Source: Microbacterium sp. 4R-513 (lineage in GTDB: Bacteria; Actinomycetota; Actinomycetes; Actinomycetales; Microbacteriaceae). From it: a stretch of 64,000 bases of DNA. The stretch is taken from the NCBI RefSeq assembly GCF_011046485.1, contig NZ_CP049256.1, positions 1,054,001 through 1,118,000 on the forward strand. Reading direction: 5' to 3'. The position numbers and the translations under genes were made by a program. Numbering within the stretch: the stretch's first letter is position 1; each line of letters opens with the position of its first letter. Of the stretch, positions 1 to 8,802 are shown piece after piece. The notes beneath the pieces are model-generated. The model was not told the DNA's origin, searched no databases, and saw only the letters and a list, made by a program, of their open reading frames with translations.

Positions 1-357
1 GCGCTCGTCGCGGGTGCGCCCGTGCTCGCGCTCGACGAGCCGACCTACGGGCAGGACCGGGCGCGCGCCGACGAGCTCCTCCGCCTCCTGACCGACCTTC
101 ACCGCGACGGCACCACGATCATCGTCGTGACGCACGACATGCAGCTCGTGACCGAGCACGCCGACCGCACCCTGGTCCTCGCCGACGGGCGGATCATCGC
201 CCACGGCGCAACGTCCGACGTCTTCGCCGACGAGGCGCTCATCGAGAGAGCGGGTCTGGGGCAGCCCCCGCTGCGCCGGGCGTTGCAGGGGCTCACGAGG
301 CATCCCGCGCTCGCGCGCATCGCACGGCTGGCGGATCTTCCCGGCGGTGCGGCATGA
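1..357 (+). CDS. ECF-type ABC transporter ATP-binding protein, C-terminal part
   Basis: Only the last 118 codons are in the window; frame 1 is open from base 1. The visible part holds a Walker B with D-loop (LALDEPT, then YGQD) and the switch histidine (VVTHD), as in the energy-coupling-factor (CbiO/EcfA) branch of ABC ATPases. It would hydrolyse ATP on the cytoplasmic face to drive vitamin or metal uptake. Its TGA overlaps the next gene's ATG (ATGA), so it is translationally coupled to the EcfT subunit. The substrate cannot be told because the S component is not visible. Confidence 0.85.
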   Translation, partial: ALVAGAPVLALDEPTYGQDRARADELLRLLTDLHRDGTTIIVVTHDMQLVTEHADRTLVLADGRIIAHGATSDVFADEALIERAGLGQPPLRRALQGLTRHPALARIARLADLPGGAA

Positions 358-1178
358 GCACCACGGCCGAGGCATCCGTCGACCCGTACGCCGAAGCCCC
401 CTCGGCGTCGCCGGTCCGGTTCCTCTACCGTCTCAACCCGCTCGCCAAACTCGCGGCTCCGGCCCCCGCGATGCTGCTGCTCGTCTTCGTCCGGGATGCC
501 GCGACGCCCGCCGCCTTCCTCGCGCTCGCGTACGCGGTCCTCCTCATCGGAGTCCGGCTCACCCGACGCCTCGCGCTCGCGCTCTTCGTCGGCATACCCG
601 CCGCGATCCTGATCCTCGGCGTCGGGTTCTCGCTCTGGACCGACCCGACCCGCATCGACGCGAGCGCCCCCGTCCTGGAGGTCGGCGGCTGGACCCTCTA
701 CAGGGGCATGCTCGAGGTCGGCTTCGCCACGGCCCTCCGGCTCGGGGCCATCGTGGCGCTGTCGCTCGTCGTCGGCCTCAGCACGACCGGCCCCGACCTC
801 GTGCGCTCTTTCGTGCAGCAGCTGCGCGTGCCTTATCGCATCGGCTACACGGCGCTCGCGGCGTTCCGGTTCGTGCCGCGGTTCGCCTACGAGCTCGACG
901 TCATCCGCCAGGCGCACCGGGTGCGCGGCGCACACGGCGGGCGGGGACCGTTCGCGGCGATCGCGCGCTGGTGGGGCTACCTCGTCCCCCTCCTCGCGGG
1001 CGCCATACGGCACGCCGAGCGCGTGGCCTTGGCGATGGATGCGCGCGCCTTCGGCGCCTACCCGGACCGCACGGAGCGGTATCTCGTGCCGTGGCGCCGG
1101 CGCGACACGGTCTTCGTCGCGGCCTTCCTCATCGTCTCGGCGATGATCTTCGCGCTGCTCTACCCCTGGGGTCTGTGA
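354..1178 (+). CDS. ECF transporter transmembrane subunit (EcfT/CbiQ family)
   Basis: A 274-residue polytopic protein with four or more hydrophobic segments. It opens with the family-typical RLNPLAKL stretch (about residues 26-33). Two cytoplasmic coupling regions follow: HRVRG near residue 188 and AMDARAFGAY near 227. These resemble the two short Arg-containing motifs with which EcfT contacts the two ATPases. The start overlaps the upstream ATPase stop by ATGA. The subunit would link an unseen substrate-binding S component to the ATPases. Assignment rests on motif and operon context. Confidence 0.85.
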   Translation: MSTTAEASVDPYAEAPSASPVRFLYRLNPLAKLAAPAPAMLLLVFVRDAATPAAFLALAYAVLLIGVRLTRRLALALFVGIPAAILILGVGFSLWTDPTRIDASAPVLEVGGWTLYRGMLEVGFATALRLGAIVALSLVVGLSTTGPDLVRSFVQQLRVPYRIGYTALAAFRFVPRFAYELDVIRQAHRVRGAHGGRGPFAAIARWWGYLVPLLAGAIRHAERVALAMDARAFGAYPDRTERYLVPWRRRDTVFVAAFLIVSAMIFALLYPWGL

Positions 1179-1221
1179 CCTCTGCCGTCCCCGCATCCCG
1201 CGGTCCGGCTCGGCGGCGCAC

Positions 1222-1227
1222 TAGAAT
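1222..1227 (+). promoter_or_regulatory. -10-like box before the LCP gene
   Basis: TAGAAT lies 33 bases upstream of the LCP start and would give a leader of about 27 bases containing the GGGGGA ribosome site. No convincing -35 is visible. Confidence 0.4.
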
Positions 1228-1260
1228 CGCGGCAACCTGACGGCACGGGGGACGCGCGGG

Positions 1261-2514
1261 ATGGCAAGACGACGACGGACGGTCGCGCGACACGCGCGGC
1301 TGCCGTCCCCGCGCCCGCTCGGTCAGTTCTTCGCGATCGTCGGGGTGTGCCTCGCCGTGCTGGTCGTGAGCCTCGGCGGCGTCGCCGCCTATGCGACGTA
1401 CGACCTGGCCGCGAGCTTCGCCGACGATGTCGTCGACATCCCGGACCAGGAAGCCGTTCCGCCTGACATCGGTGCCATCGAGGGCGGGGTCAGCGTGCTC
1501 CTCACCGGCATCGACGAGTGCGAAGAGGAGTTCAAGTATCTGTTCGGCGACCGCTGCAAGGGTCCCGACAGCACGACCCGGCTCAACGACGTCAATCTGC
1601 TCGTGCACATCGGCGACAGCCCGCGCCGAGTGACCGTCGTCTCGTTCCCGCGCGATCTCATCGTGCCGATCCCGTCATGCACGCGCGAGGACGGGTCTAC
1701 GTTCGGCGGCGGCACCGACCAGCTGAACACGACGTATCAGTACGGCGGCCTCGGCTGCGTCATGAAGACGATCTCCGACCTGAGCGACATCAACATTCCG
1801 TTCGGCGCCGTCGTGACGTTCGGCGGAGTCATCAAGGTGACCGACGCGCTGGGAGGCGTCGACGTGTGCCTGGCCCGCGGCATCCGCGACCGGAACACGG
1901 GACTGGATCTCAGCGCCGGCACCCACACCGTCTCGGGCGTGACCGCGCTGCAGTTCCTGCGCACGCGGTACGGCGTGGGCGACGGAAGCGATCTCGGTCG
2001 CATCTCGAACCAGCAGCAGTACATGTCGCGGCTCGCCAACAAGCTTGTGAGCGACGACGTGCTCTCCAACCCCGCACAGCTCTACAAGCTCGCGGCGGTC
2101 GCCCTCGACAACGTCACTCCGACGCGATCGCTCGCCAACCCGCTGACCCTCGTGCAGATCGCGCTCGCGGTGAAGGACGTGCCGTTCGACGAGATCGTGT
2201 TCGTGCAGTACCCGACCTTCACCGATCCCTCGGACGAGAACCGCCTTCGTCCGGACTACTCGTCGGCCGAAGTCCTGTGGAACGCGCTGCGCGACAATCA
2301 GCCCCTCGACATCACCGGCGACGTCGGTGCGCGCGGGGGCGTCGTCGACGTGACGCCGACGGGTGCCGCGACCCCGCCGGCCGCTGAGCCGACACCCGGC
2401 GCGACCCCCGTCGAGACGCCGGCGCCGCCCGTCGACGCGGTGGCTCTCCCGCCGACCATCACCGGATCGACGGCGGCTCAGCAGACCTGCAGCGGCGGTA
2501 ACGTCCGGGGCTGA
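1261..2514 (+). CDS. LCP family (LytR-CpsA-Psr) cell-wall glycopolymer ligase
   Basis: A 417-residue protein with a short basic N-terminus, one membrane anchor (about residues 20-48) and an extracellular LCP domain (about 75-270). Recognisable stretches are VSVLLTGID, a DSTTRLNDVNLLVHI-type segment, VVSFPRDL and the downstream FLRTRYG with SDLGRISNQQQ. LCP enzymes transfer lipid-linked wall polymers to peptidoglycan. The C-terminal 60 residues are Pro/Ala/Thr-rich and probably unstructured. The ATG follows GGGGGA at good spacing. The gene appears monocistronic. Confidence 0.9.
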   Translation: MARRRRTVARHARLPSPRPLGQFFAIVGVCLAVLVVSLGGVAAYATYDLAASFADDVVDIPDQEAVPPDIGAIEGGVSVLLTGIDECEEEFKYLFGDRCKGPDSTTRLNDVNLLVHIGDSPRRVTVVSFPRDLIVPIPSCTREDGSTFGGGTDQLNTTYQYGGLGCVMKTISDLSDINIPFGAVVTFGGVIKVTDALGGVDVCLARGIRDRNTGLDLSAGTHTVSGVTALQFLRTRYGVGDGSDLGRISNQQQYMSRLANKLVSDDVLSNPAQLYKLAAVALDNVTPTRSLANPLTLVQIALAVKDVPFDEIVFVQYPTFTDPSDENRLRPDYSSAEVLWNALRDNQPLDITGDVGARGGVVDVTPTGAATPPAAEPTPGATPVETPAPPVDAVALPPTITGSTAAQQTCSGGNVRG

Positions 2515-2622
2515 GGCTTCGCGGCCGCCGACATCGCGCCGGCGCGCCGGGCCGGCTCAGCACCTGCGGGCTGGGCCGAGCCAGCACTTGCGGGTCGACC
2601 CAGCGCCCGCGGGCGCGCCGTC

Positions 2623-3786
2623 CTAGCGCTTGCCGGCGAGCTGGCGGCCGACGATCTCGCGCATGATCTCGTTCGTGCCGCCGTAGATGCGGTGGACGCG
2701 CGCGTCGAGGAACGCCCGAGCGATCGGGTACTCCGTGATGTAGCCGTAGCCGCCGTGCAGCTGAACGCACGTGTCGAGGACGTCCCACTCGCGCTCAGTC
2801 GCCCAGAACTTGATCTTCGCCGCCTCTTCGGCCGACAGTCTGCCGTCCTTGTACGCCAGCAGCGCGCGATCGATGTATGCCCACAGGGCGTCGACGGTGG
2901 TGGCGACATCCGCGAGCTTGAAGCGTGTGTTCTGGAAGTCGATGATCCGCTCGCCGAACGCCTCGCGGCTCTTGGTGTAGTCGAGGGTCCAGTCGAGGGC
3001 GGCCTGTGCGGCGGCGGCCGCCGCGACCGCGATCGAGAGACGCTCGAGCGGGAGGTTCATCATGAGCTGCACGAAGCCCATCCCCTCTTTGCCGCTGATC
3101 AGGTTCTCCTCCGGCACGAACACGTCGGTGAACGAGAGCTCTGCGGTGTCGTGGCCCTGGAAGCCCATCTTGTGGAGCTTCTTACCGTGGTCGAAGCCCT
3201 CCATGCCGTTCTCGATGAGCAGCAGGCTGAAGGCGTCGGGACGGTTGCCCTCGCCCGTCTTGACGAACGTCACGAGGACGTCGGCCGTCTTGCCGCTCGA
3301 GATGAAGGTCTTGGCGCCGTTGACGATGTAGCCGCCTTCGGCGCGCTTGGCCGCCGTCTTGATGCCGCGCAGGTCGCTGCCCGCACCGGGCTCGGTCATC
3401 GCGAGCGCGCCGACGATCTCACCCGTCGCCATGCCGGGGAGCCACTTCTCCTTCTGCTCCTGCGTGCCCATGTGCACGAGGTACGGCACCGCGAGGTCGT
3501 CCTGGATGCCGAAGGCGCCCGCGAGCGAGCCGGCTCCGGCCTTGATCACCTCTTCGTTGACGATCGCGCGGAAGCGGTAGTCCTGCAGCATCCCGGCCCC
3601 GCCGAACTCCTCGGGAACAGAGAGTCCGATGATCCCGGCCTCGCCGGCCGCACGGATCGTTCCGCGGTCGACCTCGCCCTCGGCATCCCACCGCTCGCGC
3701 GCCTCGTTCGTGACGTAGCGCTTGCAGAACTCCTTGACGACGTCGCGGAACGCCTCGTGGTCCTCGTCGTAGATGTCGCGCTCCAT
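2623..3786 (-). CDS. Acyl-CoA dehydrogenase
   Basis: A 387-residue FAD-dependent dehydrogenase that would introduce a trans-2 double bond into an acyl-CoA. Family signatures are AMTEPGAGSDL (about 129-139), the FISSGKTAD loop and the C-terminal HGGYGYITEYPIARAFLDAR region. The usual Glu of YEGT is replaced (IYGGTNEIM). Glu248 in LPLERLSIA sits where long-chain and isovaleryl-type enzymes carry their catalytic base. The ATG at 3786 is preferred over an upstream GTG because AAGGAAGGGG precedes it by about nine bases. Chain length specificity is unknown. Confidence 0.9.
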   Translation of the reverse strand: MERDIYDEDHEAFRDVVKEFCKRYVTNEARERWDAEGEVDRGTIRAAGEAGIIGLSVPEEFGGAGMLQDYRFRAIVNEEVIKAGAGSLAGAFGIQDDLAVPYLVHMGTQEQKEKWLPGMATGEIVGALAMTEPGAGSDLRGIKTAAKRAEGGYIVNGAKTFISSGKTADVLVTFVKTGEGNRPDAFSLLLIENGMEGFDHGKKLHKMGFQGHDTAELSFTDVFVPEENLISGKEGMGFVQLMMNLPLERLSIAVAAAAAAQAALDWTLDYTKSREAFGERIIDFQNTRFKLADVATTVDALWAYIDRALLAYKDGRLSAEEAAKIKFWATEREWDVLDTCVQLHGGYGYITEYPIARAFLDARVHRIYGGTNEIMREIVGRQLAGKR

Positions 3787-3994
3787 GAGCCCGCCCCTTC
3801 CTTCGCACACCGATGGGCGCCGGCCGAGCTGCTCGATCGAGCAGGGAACACGCGGCCGCGTCGCCGGGCCGATTCTATTTCACGACGACGACATCGCGGC
3901 CCGCTCTGTGACATTGCATCTCACGTTCCGCGGGACTCGGTGCCGCGATTGTGGGATGCCTCACACGCGTCGCCGAGCGAGGGTCCGTCGCGTC

Positions 3995-5017
3995 TCAGCC
4001 GGCGTAGTCGGGGGCGGGCGGAAGCCCCAGGAACTCCTCGAGGGTGCGCCAGCCGCCGGAGTGGTAGGCGCTCGCGAGCTCGCGGCCGATGTAGCGCAGG
4101 TGCCACGGCTCCGGCGAATAGCCCGTGACGGCCGTGCACTCGTCCTCGTACCGCACGATCCATCCGTACTCCCACGCGTGCGCGGCGATCCACTGCTGCT
4201 GCGGTGTGCCTGCGAACGACTCGAGGCCGACGCATCCGGACGCGCACGCCGTCACGTCGGCGGCGAGGCCCGACTGGTGCTCGCTGAAACCGGGACGCGC
4301 GCTCACCATGTCGGCGCCGCCGATCCCCTTCGCCGAGACGAGGCGCTGATACGTGGTGCGCTGCGTCCGGTAGGAGCGGTAGCCGCTGTCGAGTGCCAGC
4401 TCGCCGGCACCGGCCGCGGCTGCGGCGGCGAACATCTCGGACAGGGATGCCGCGGCATCCGCCCGCAGGTCACCCGTCGAGATCTCGCGCACGCCGGGGC
4501 CCGTGAGCGACGCGGGCCGGTAGTCGACCGGGTCGAACGGACGCGTCTTGTTCACGACCGCCCAGACGCGCGCGGGATCGGAGAGCGAGACGCACGGCGC
4601 CGCCCCCGAGGCGACGGCCGTGCGGAAGGCGTCCGCGCCGCCGGCGGCGGCGATCGCGGCTGCATCATCGCCCGCGGCGATGGCGGCGGTGAACGCCGGG
4701 ATGCCGCACACATCGACGACCGCGGGAGCAGCCGCCACCGAGGGAGCGGGAAGCGCCTCGACCGGCTGGGGCAGCGGCACGGGAGTGGCGGAGGGCGTCG
4801 GATCGGCCTGCAGCCGGGCCTCGGGCGTGAGACCGGATGCCGTCAGCGCCGACGTCACGGCGGCGGCACCGCCGACCACGAGGGCGATCCCGGCGACGGC
4901 GGCGAAGACGCCTCGGATCCGGGCGGCCCGGCGCGCGCGGGCATGGCGCACGGGCGCCGATACGGCCGTGAGCAGCTGGGCCGCGCGGGCTTCGCGGCGT
5001 GTGACCGGTGTCGTCAC
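3995..5017 (-). CDS. M15 family D-alanyl-D-alanine carboxypeptidase (VanY-like)
   Basis: A 340-residue membrane-anchored peptidase with one N-terminal TM segment (about 37-60) and a Pro/Ala linker. The C-terminal M15B domain contains SGYRSYRTQ (211-219), SEHQSGLAAD (245-254, zinc ligands His247 and Asp254) and EPWHLRYIG (303-311, His306 as third ligand). It would trim D-Ala from peptidoglycan stem peptides outside the cell. There is no Shine-Dalgarno site; a CACAAT box ends six bases before the GTG, consistent with a leaderless start. Confidence 0.9.
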   Translation of the reverse strand: MTTPVTRREARAAQLLTAVSAPVRHARARRAARIRGVFAAVAGIALVVGGAAAVTSALTASGLTPEARLQADPTPSATPVPLPQPVEALPAPSVAAAPAVVDVCGIPAFTAAIAAGDDAAAIAAAGGADAFRTAVASGAAPCVSLSDPARVWAVVNKTRPFDPVDYRPASLTGPGVREISTGDLRADAAASLSEMFAAAAAAGAGELALDSGYRSYRTQRTTYQRLVSAKGIGGADMVSARPGFSEHQSGLAADVTACASGCVGLESFAGTPQQQWIAAHAWEYGWIVRYEDECTAVTGYSPEPWHLRYIGRELASAYHSGGWRTLEEFLGLPPAPDYAG

Positions 5018-5023
5018 CCCGCC

Positions 5024-5029
5024 ATTGTG
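5024..5029 (-). promoter_or_regulatory. Leaderless -10 box of the VanY-like gene
   Basis: CACAAT on the minus strand, six bases before the GTG at 5017. It follows the spacing rule seen at many starts in this window. Confidence 0.45.
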
Positions 5030-5103
5030 CCCTGTCGACCTGGGAGGCCCCGCCTCGTGGCATGATTCTCATCTCGGTGCATCGCTTCTTTGTTCTATCC
5101 GCC

Positions 5104-5132
5104 TTGACAGTTCTTCGTATATCTGTTCGACT
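5104..5132 (+). promoter_or_regulatory. Promoter of the radical SAM gene
   Basis: A perfect -35 hexamer TTGACA (5104-5109), a 17-base spacer and a weak -10 TCGACT (5127-5132) ending six bases before the ATG at 5139. The LexA-like box overlaps the spacer and the -10. Confidence 0.5.
5115..5130 (+). promoter_or_regulatory. LexA (SOS) box-like operator
   Basis: TCGTATATCTGTTCGA matches the actinobacterial SOS consensus TCGAAC-N4-GTTCGA at 10 of 12 conserved positions, with a perfect right half-site. Its placement over the promoter would allow repression by LexA. Confidence 0.55.
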
Positions 5133-5138
5133 GAAGGC

Positions 5139-6218
5139 ATGCGGTGGCAGGGACAGGAGCTGGGTGTTCCGGATGCCGCGGCCCTGCCCGGCCTCGAGCA
5201 TCTGAACGGCCTGGTGCGGTCCGTGACCACCCCCGAGTTCTCGGGGGTGACGTTCCACGAGGTGATGGCGAAGAGCGCCCTCAACCACGTTCCGGGCGCT
5301 TCGGCGATGCCGTTCGACTGGACGGTCAATCCCTACCGCGGGTGCTCCCATGCCTGCGTGTACTGCTTCGCGCGTGGCACGCACGAGTACCTGGAGTTCG
5401 ACGCAGGCCACGACTTCGACTCGCAGATCGTCGTGAAGATCAATGTCGCCGAGGTCCTTCGCAAAGAGCTCGCGCGCGGGACGTGGGCGCATGAGCCCGT
5501 CGCGCTCGGCACCAACACCGATCCTTACCAGCGCGCCGAGGGGCGCTATCGGCTCATGCCGGGCATCGTCTCGGCGCTGGCCGACTCCGGAACGCCGTTC
5601 TCGATCCTCACGAAGGGCTCGCTGCTGCGGCGCGACCTTCCGCTGCTTCAGGATGCCGCGGCATCCGTCCCCGTCACGATCGCCATGTCGATCGCGGTCT
5701 TCGACGAGACGCTGCAGAAGCTCGTCGAACCCGGCACGCCGACGACGGCCGCGCGGCTCGAGACGGTGCGAGCGGCGACGGACACCGGCTTCCGCGTGAC
5801 CGTCTTCCTCATGCCGATCATGCCCCACCTCACCGATTCGGTGGCCGCCCTCGACGACGCGCTGCGACGCATCAGAGAGGCGGGCGCCTCGCGGGTCGTG
5901 TACGGCGCGCTCCACCTGCGACCCGGCGTCAAGCCGTGGTTCATGCAGTGGCTCCAGCGCGAGCACCCCGAGCTCGTGTCGTCGTACCTGGGGCTGTATC
6001 CCGGCGCCTCGACCTACGCGCCGAAGCCGTACCGGTCCTGGCTCGCGAAACGCGTGCAGCCGCTGCTGCGCGTGCACGGGCTCGGCGGCCAGGCCGAAGA
6101 CGACTCCCCGCGCCGCGGGCCGGTGCCGGGGCTCGCCGCCCGCACCCAGCTCGTCACGACCTCGCGCGGCCGGGCGGCCGCCGCCGCCCGCCAGTCCGGC
6201 CCGGCGATGCTCTTCTGA
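5139..6218 (+). CDS. Rv2578c-family radical SAM protein
   Basis: A 359-residue protein with the radical SAM cluster motif CX3CX2C at Cys69-Cys73-Cys76 (YRGCSHACVYCFAR). Downstream are spore-photoproduct-lyase-like elements: GTNTDPYQRAEGRYRLM and ILTKGSLLRRDL. It would bind a 4Fe-4S cluster and cleave S-adenosylmethionine; the substrate is unknown. The open frame continues upstream to 4548, but the ATG at 5139 fits the family N-terminus (MRWQGQ) and the promoter. The LexA-like box suggests DNA-damage induction. Confidence 0.85.
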   Translation: MRWQGQELGVPDAAALPGLEHLNGLVRSVTTPEFSGVTFHEVMAKSALNHVPGASAMPFDWTVNPYRGCSHACVYCFARGTHEYLEFDAGHDFDSQIVVKINVAEVLRKELARGTWAHEPVALGTNTDPYQRAEGRYRLMPGIVSALADSGTPFSILTKGSLLRRDLPLLQDAAASVPVTIAMSIAVFDETLQKLVEPGTPTTAARLETVRAATDTGFRVTVFLMPIMPHLTDSVAALDDALRRIREAGASRVVYGALHLRPGVKPWFMQWLQREHPELVSSYLGLYPGASTYAPKPYRSWLAKRVQPLLRVHGLGGQAEDDSPRRGPVPGLAARTQLVTTSRGRAAAAARQSGPAMLF

Positions 6219-6251
6219 TCCGACGCGGGCGCCACAAGGGTCGGAGACCGA

Positions 6252-6292
6252 CCGAGGGTAGGAGAACCTCAGCGAGATTCTCCTACCCTCGG
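6252..6292. terminator. Bidirectional hairpin terminator
   Basis: A perfect 15-bp stem (arms 6252-6266 and 6278-6292, CCGAGGGTAGGAGAA and its complement) with an 11-base loop. It sits between the convergent radical SAM and helicase genes. Confidence 0.75.
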
Positions 6293-6343
6293 GCGAATTC
6301 CTACGGCTGCGAGCCGTGCGGCCGGCTGCAGGCTCGCAGCGGG

Positions 6344-8501
6344 TCAGGCGACGGGGTCGACCTGACGGCCGGCGAGCTCCTCGATGAGGTCGTCGCCGAG
6401 GCGCACCTCATCGAACGGCGCCGAGATCTCGGCCCGGTCGAGCATCTCGGTCATACGACGGCGGCGCTGACGCGTCACGAGCGTGACGACGGTGCCCGAA
6501 CGACCCGCGCGGCCCGTGCGGCCCGAGCGGTGGAGGTACGTCTTGTACTCGTCCGGCGCGTCCGCCTGGATCACGAGATCGATGTCGTCGACGTGGATGC
6601 CTCGTGCCGCGACATCCGTCGCCACCAGAACGCTGACGCGACCCGACGTGAGGCGCTCGAGGTTGCGCGTGCGCTTGGCCTGGTTGAGGTCGCCGTGGAG
6701 GGCGACCGCGTTGATGCCGGCGTCGTCGAACTGCTCGGCGAGCATCTCGGCGTAGGCGCGGGTGCGGGCGAAGACGAGGGTCTTGCCCTCGCGGTCGACG
6801 AGGGATCCGAGGATCTCCGCCTTGTCGCGGTGGTCGATCACGAGGACGCGGTGGTCGATCGTGCCGGAGTCCTGGTCCTCGCCGGCGACCTCGTAGACGG
6901 CGGGCTCGACGAGGAACTCCTCGACGAGGCCGGCGACCTCGCGGTCGAGCGTGGCCGAGAAGAGGAGCTTCTGCGAGCCCTCGGCGGTCAGGCGCAGGAT
7001 CCGCTGCACGGGCTCGAAGAACCCGAGCTCGCACATGTGGTCGGCCTCGTCGAGAACCGCGATCCGGATCTCGGAGAGGTCGAGCTTGCCCTGCTCCACG
7101 AGGTCCTCGATGCGACCGGGCGTGCCGATGATGATGTCGACGCCCTTCTTGAGCGCACCGACCTGGCGGGCCTGCGGCACGCCGCCGTAGATCTGGGTCG
7201 TGAAGAGGCCCACCGAGCGTGCGATCGGCTGGATCGTGCGGTCGATCTGCAGGGCGAGCTCACGCGTCGGCGCGAGGATGAGCGCCTTGGGCGAGCGGCC
7301 GAACTCACGGCGCTGCCCGGCCTGCGAACGCAGGATCGACTCGACGAGAGGAGCGCCGAAGGCGATCGTCTTGCCGGAGCCGGTGCGGCCGCGCGCGAGC
7401 ACGTCCTTGCCCTCCAGGATCGCGGGGATCGTCGACGCCTGGATCGGGAACGGCGCAGCGGCGCCGAGATCGGCGAGCACTCGGACGATGTTCTCGCCGA
7501 GACCGAGGTCGCCGAACGAGGTGCCGGCGACGTCCTCGGCCTGCACGGCCTCGGCCTGCAGGCGCTCGTGGACGACGTCGACGCGGTCCTCGTGGGCCTT
7601 GTCACGGGCGGGGGCGGAGCTCCAGTCCGAGCGGCCCGGGCCGTCGTTGCGGCGCGGACGGTCGTCCCGACGCGGGCGGTCGTCGAACGAGCGGGCCGGA
7701 CGGTCGCCGTATTCGCGACGCGGGCGGTCGTCGTTCGAACGCGCCGGACGGTCGTCTCGACGGGGACGGTCGTCGTAAGAGCGAGCGGGACGGTCGTCCC
7801 GACGGGGACGGTCATCGTAGGAGCGCGCCGGGCGGTCGTCATACGAACGCGTCGGGCGGTCGCCTGCCGAACGGGGGGGGACGGTCGCCGTACGAACGGG
7901 CCGGGCGGTCGTCGCGACGCGGGCGGTCGTCCGAGCGGTACGAGGGACGTGCGTCGCCGAAGGAGCGGCGGTCGTCGCGGTCGACCCGGTCGAGGCGCTG
8001 CGCGCGATCGCCGCGTCCGCGGTCGTCGTGCGAGCGGGCCGGACGATCGCCGTACGAACGAGCCGGACGGTCGTCGTACGAACGCGCGGGACGGTCGTCG
8101 CGACGGGGGCGGTCGTCGAATGAGCGCGCGGGGCGGTCGCCGTACTCCCGGCGCGGGCGGTCGTCGAACGAGCGCGCGGGGCGGTCGTCGCGGTCGTACC
8201 GGGGGCGGTCGCCGTGGCCGCGGCCCGAAGCGCCGCTCGCCTGGTTGCGGATGCCGTGCGCCTGCTCGCGTCCGGCCTTCTCCTGCGCCGTCCAGCGGCG
8301 CTTCGCCGGCGCGGTCTCAGCCGACTCGGCGCGGTAGCCGCGGTGGTTCGGGCTCTTGCTGCCGGGCTTCGAACCGTACGAGCGCTCGGATGCCGGGGCA
8401 TCCGTCCGCCGCTTGCGGTCCTGGAAGCTCGTCTTGGCGCCGTAGCGCGGCTCGAAGTTCTTGGCGGGTCGGCCGCCGGCAGGCTTCTTGTTCTTGGGCA
8501 T
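6344..8501 (-). CDS. DEAD-box RNA helicase with Arg/Asp repeat N-terminus (frameshifted in this sequence)
   Basis: Start ATG 8501 (MPKNKKPAGG) behind AGAAGGA. The first about 210 codons form a low-complexity tail of degenerate DRPARSYDDRPRRD units. The helicase core carries FPIQASTIPAIL (Q motif), GRTGSGKT (I), PTRELALQI (Ia), GTPGR, LDEADH (II), SATLD (III), TDVAARGIHVDDI and HRSGRTGRAG (VI). An RNA-remodelling, perhaps cold-stress, role is inferred. The G8 run at 7873-7880 shifts the frame; with seven Gs tail and core join in one protein of about 718 residues. Confidence 0.85.
7640..8220 (-). repeat. Degenerate tandem repeat encoding DRPARS(Y/F)DDRPRRD
   Basis: Many imperfect copies of a 21-45 base unit encode alternating Arg- and Asp-rich peptides in the helicase N-terminal tail. 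The phase-breaking G8 run lies inside it. Confidence 0.7.
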
Positions 8502-8802
8502 GGGTGTGTCCTTCTGGGTTCTCTCGCACGAGAACAGCACTCCTCAGTGCGCGCACAGGCGCGGCCGCTCAGCGGCGGCGTGGAGTAACCCGGACTTGCG
8601 TCGGCCGGGGGCCATTCACAGTGATGGTCGTCGGAGCGGATTCGCTCCCACCATCGGCCCCTTGGACTCACAAACCCATCCGCGCGCACGGCGCGGGGTC
8701 CAGAGCCGACCGAGACAGACTATCGGACGCCCCTGAGAGGATGCCTGGCGCCGAACCCGCCCCGCGATGCGAGCGCCGCCCGCGCCACCGGAGAATGGAG
8801 GC
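8502..8802. other. Intergenic region between helicase and ABM-like gene
   Basis: About 300 bases between divergent genes with no convincing ORF. The helicase side could be a long 5' leader, as is common for DEAD-box helicase genes. A short inverted pair (GGAGCG/CGCTCC) lies near 8634-8650. No clear promoter is visible for either side. Confidence 0.3.

Noticed and set aside
99..1196. Long antisense ORF of 365 codons under the EcfT gene
   Set aside because: Arg/Glu/Asp-rich translation typical of the antisense of GC-rich genes; no domain, no ribosome site, and the plus-strand EcfT is clear.
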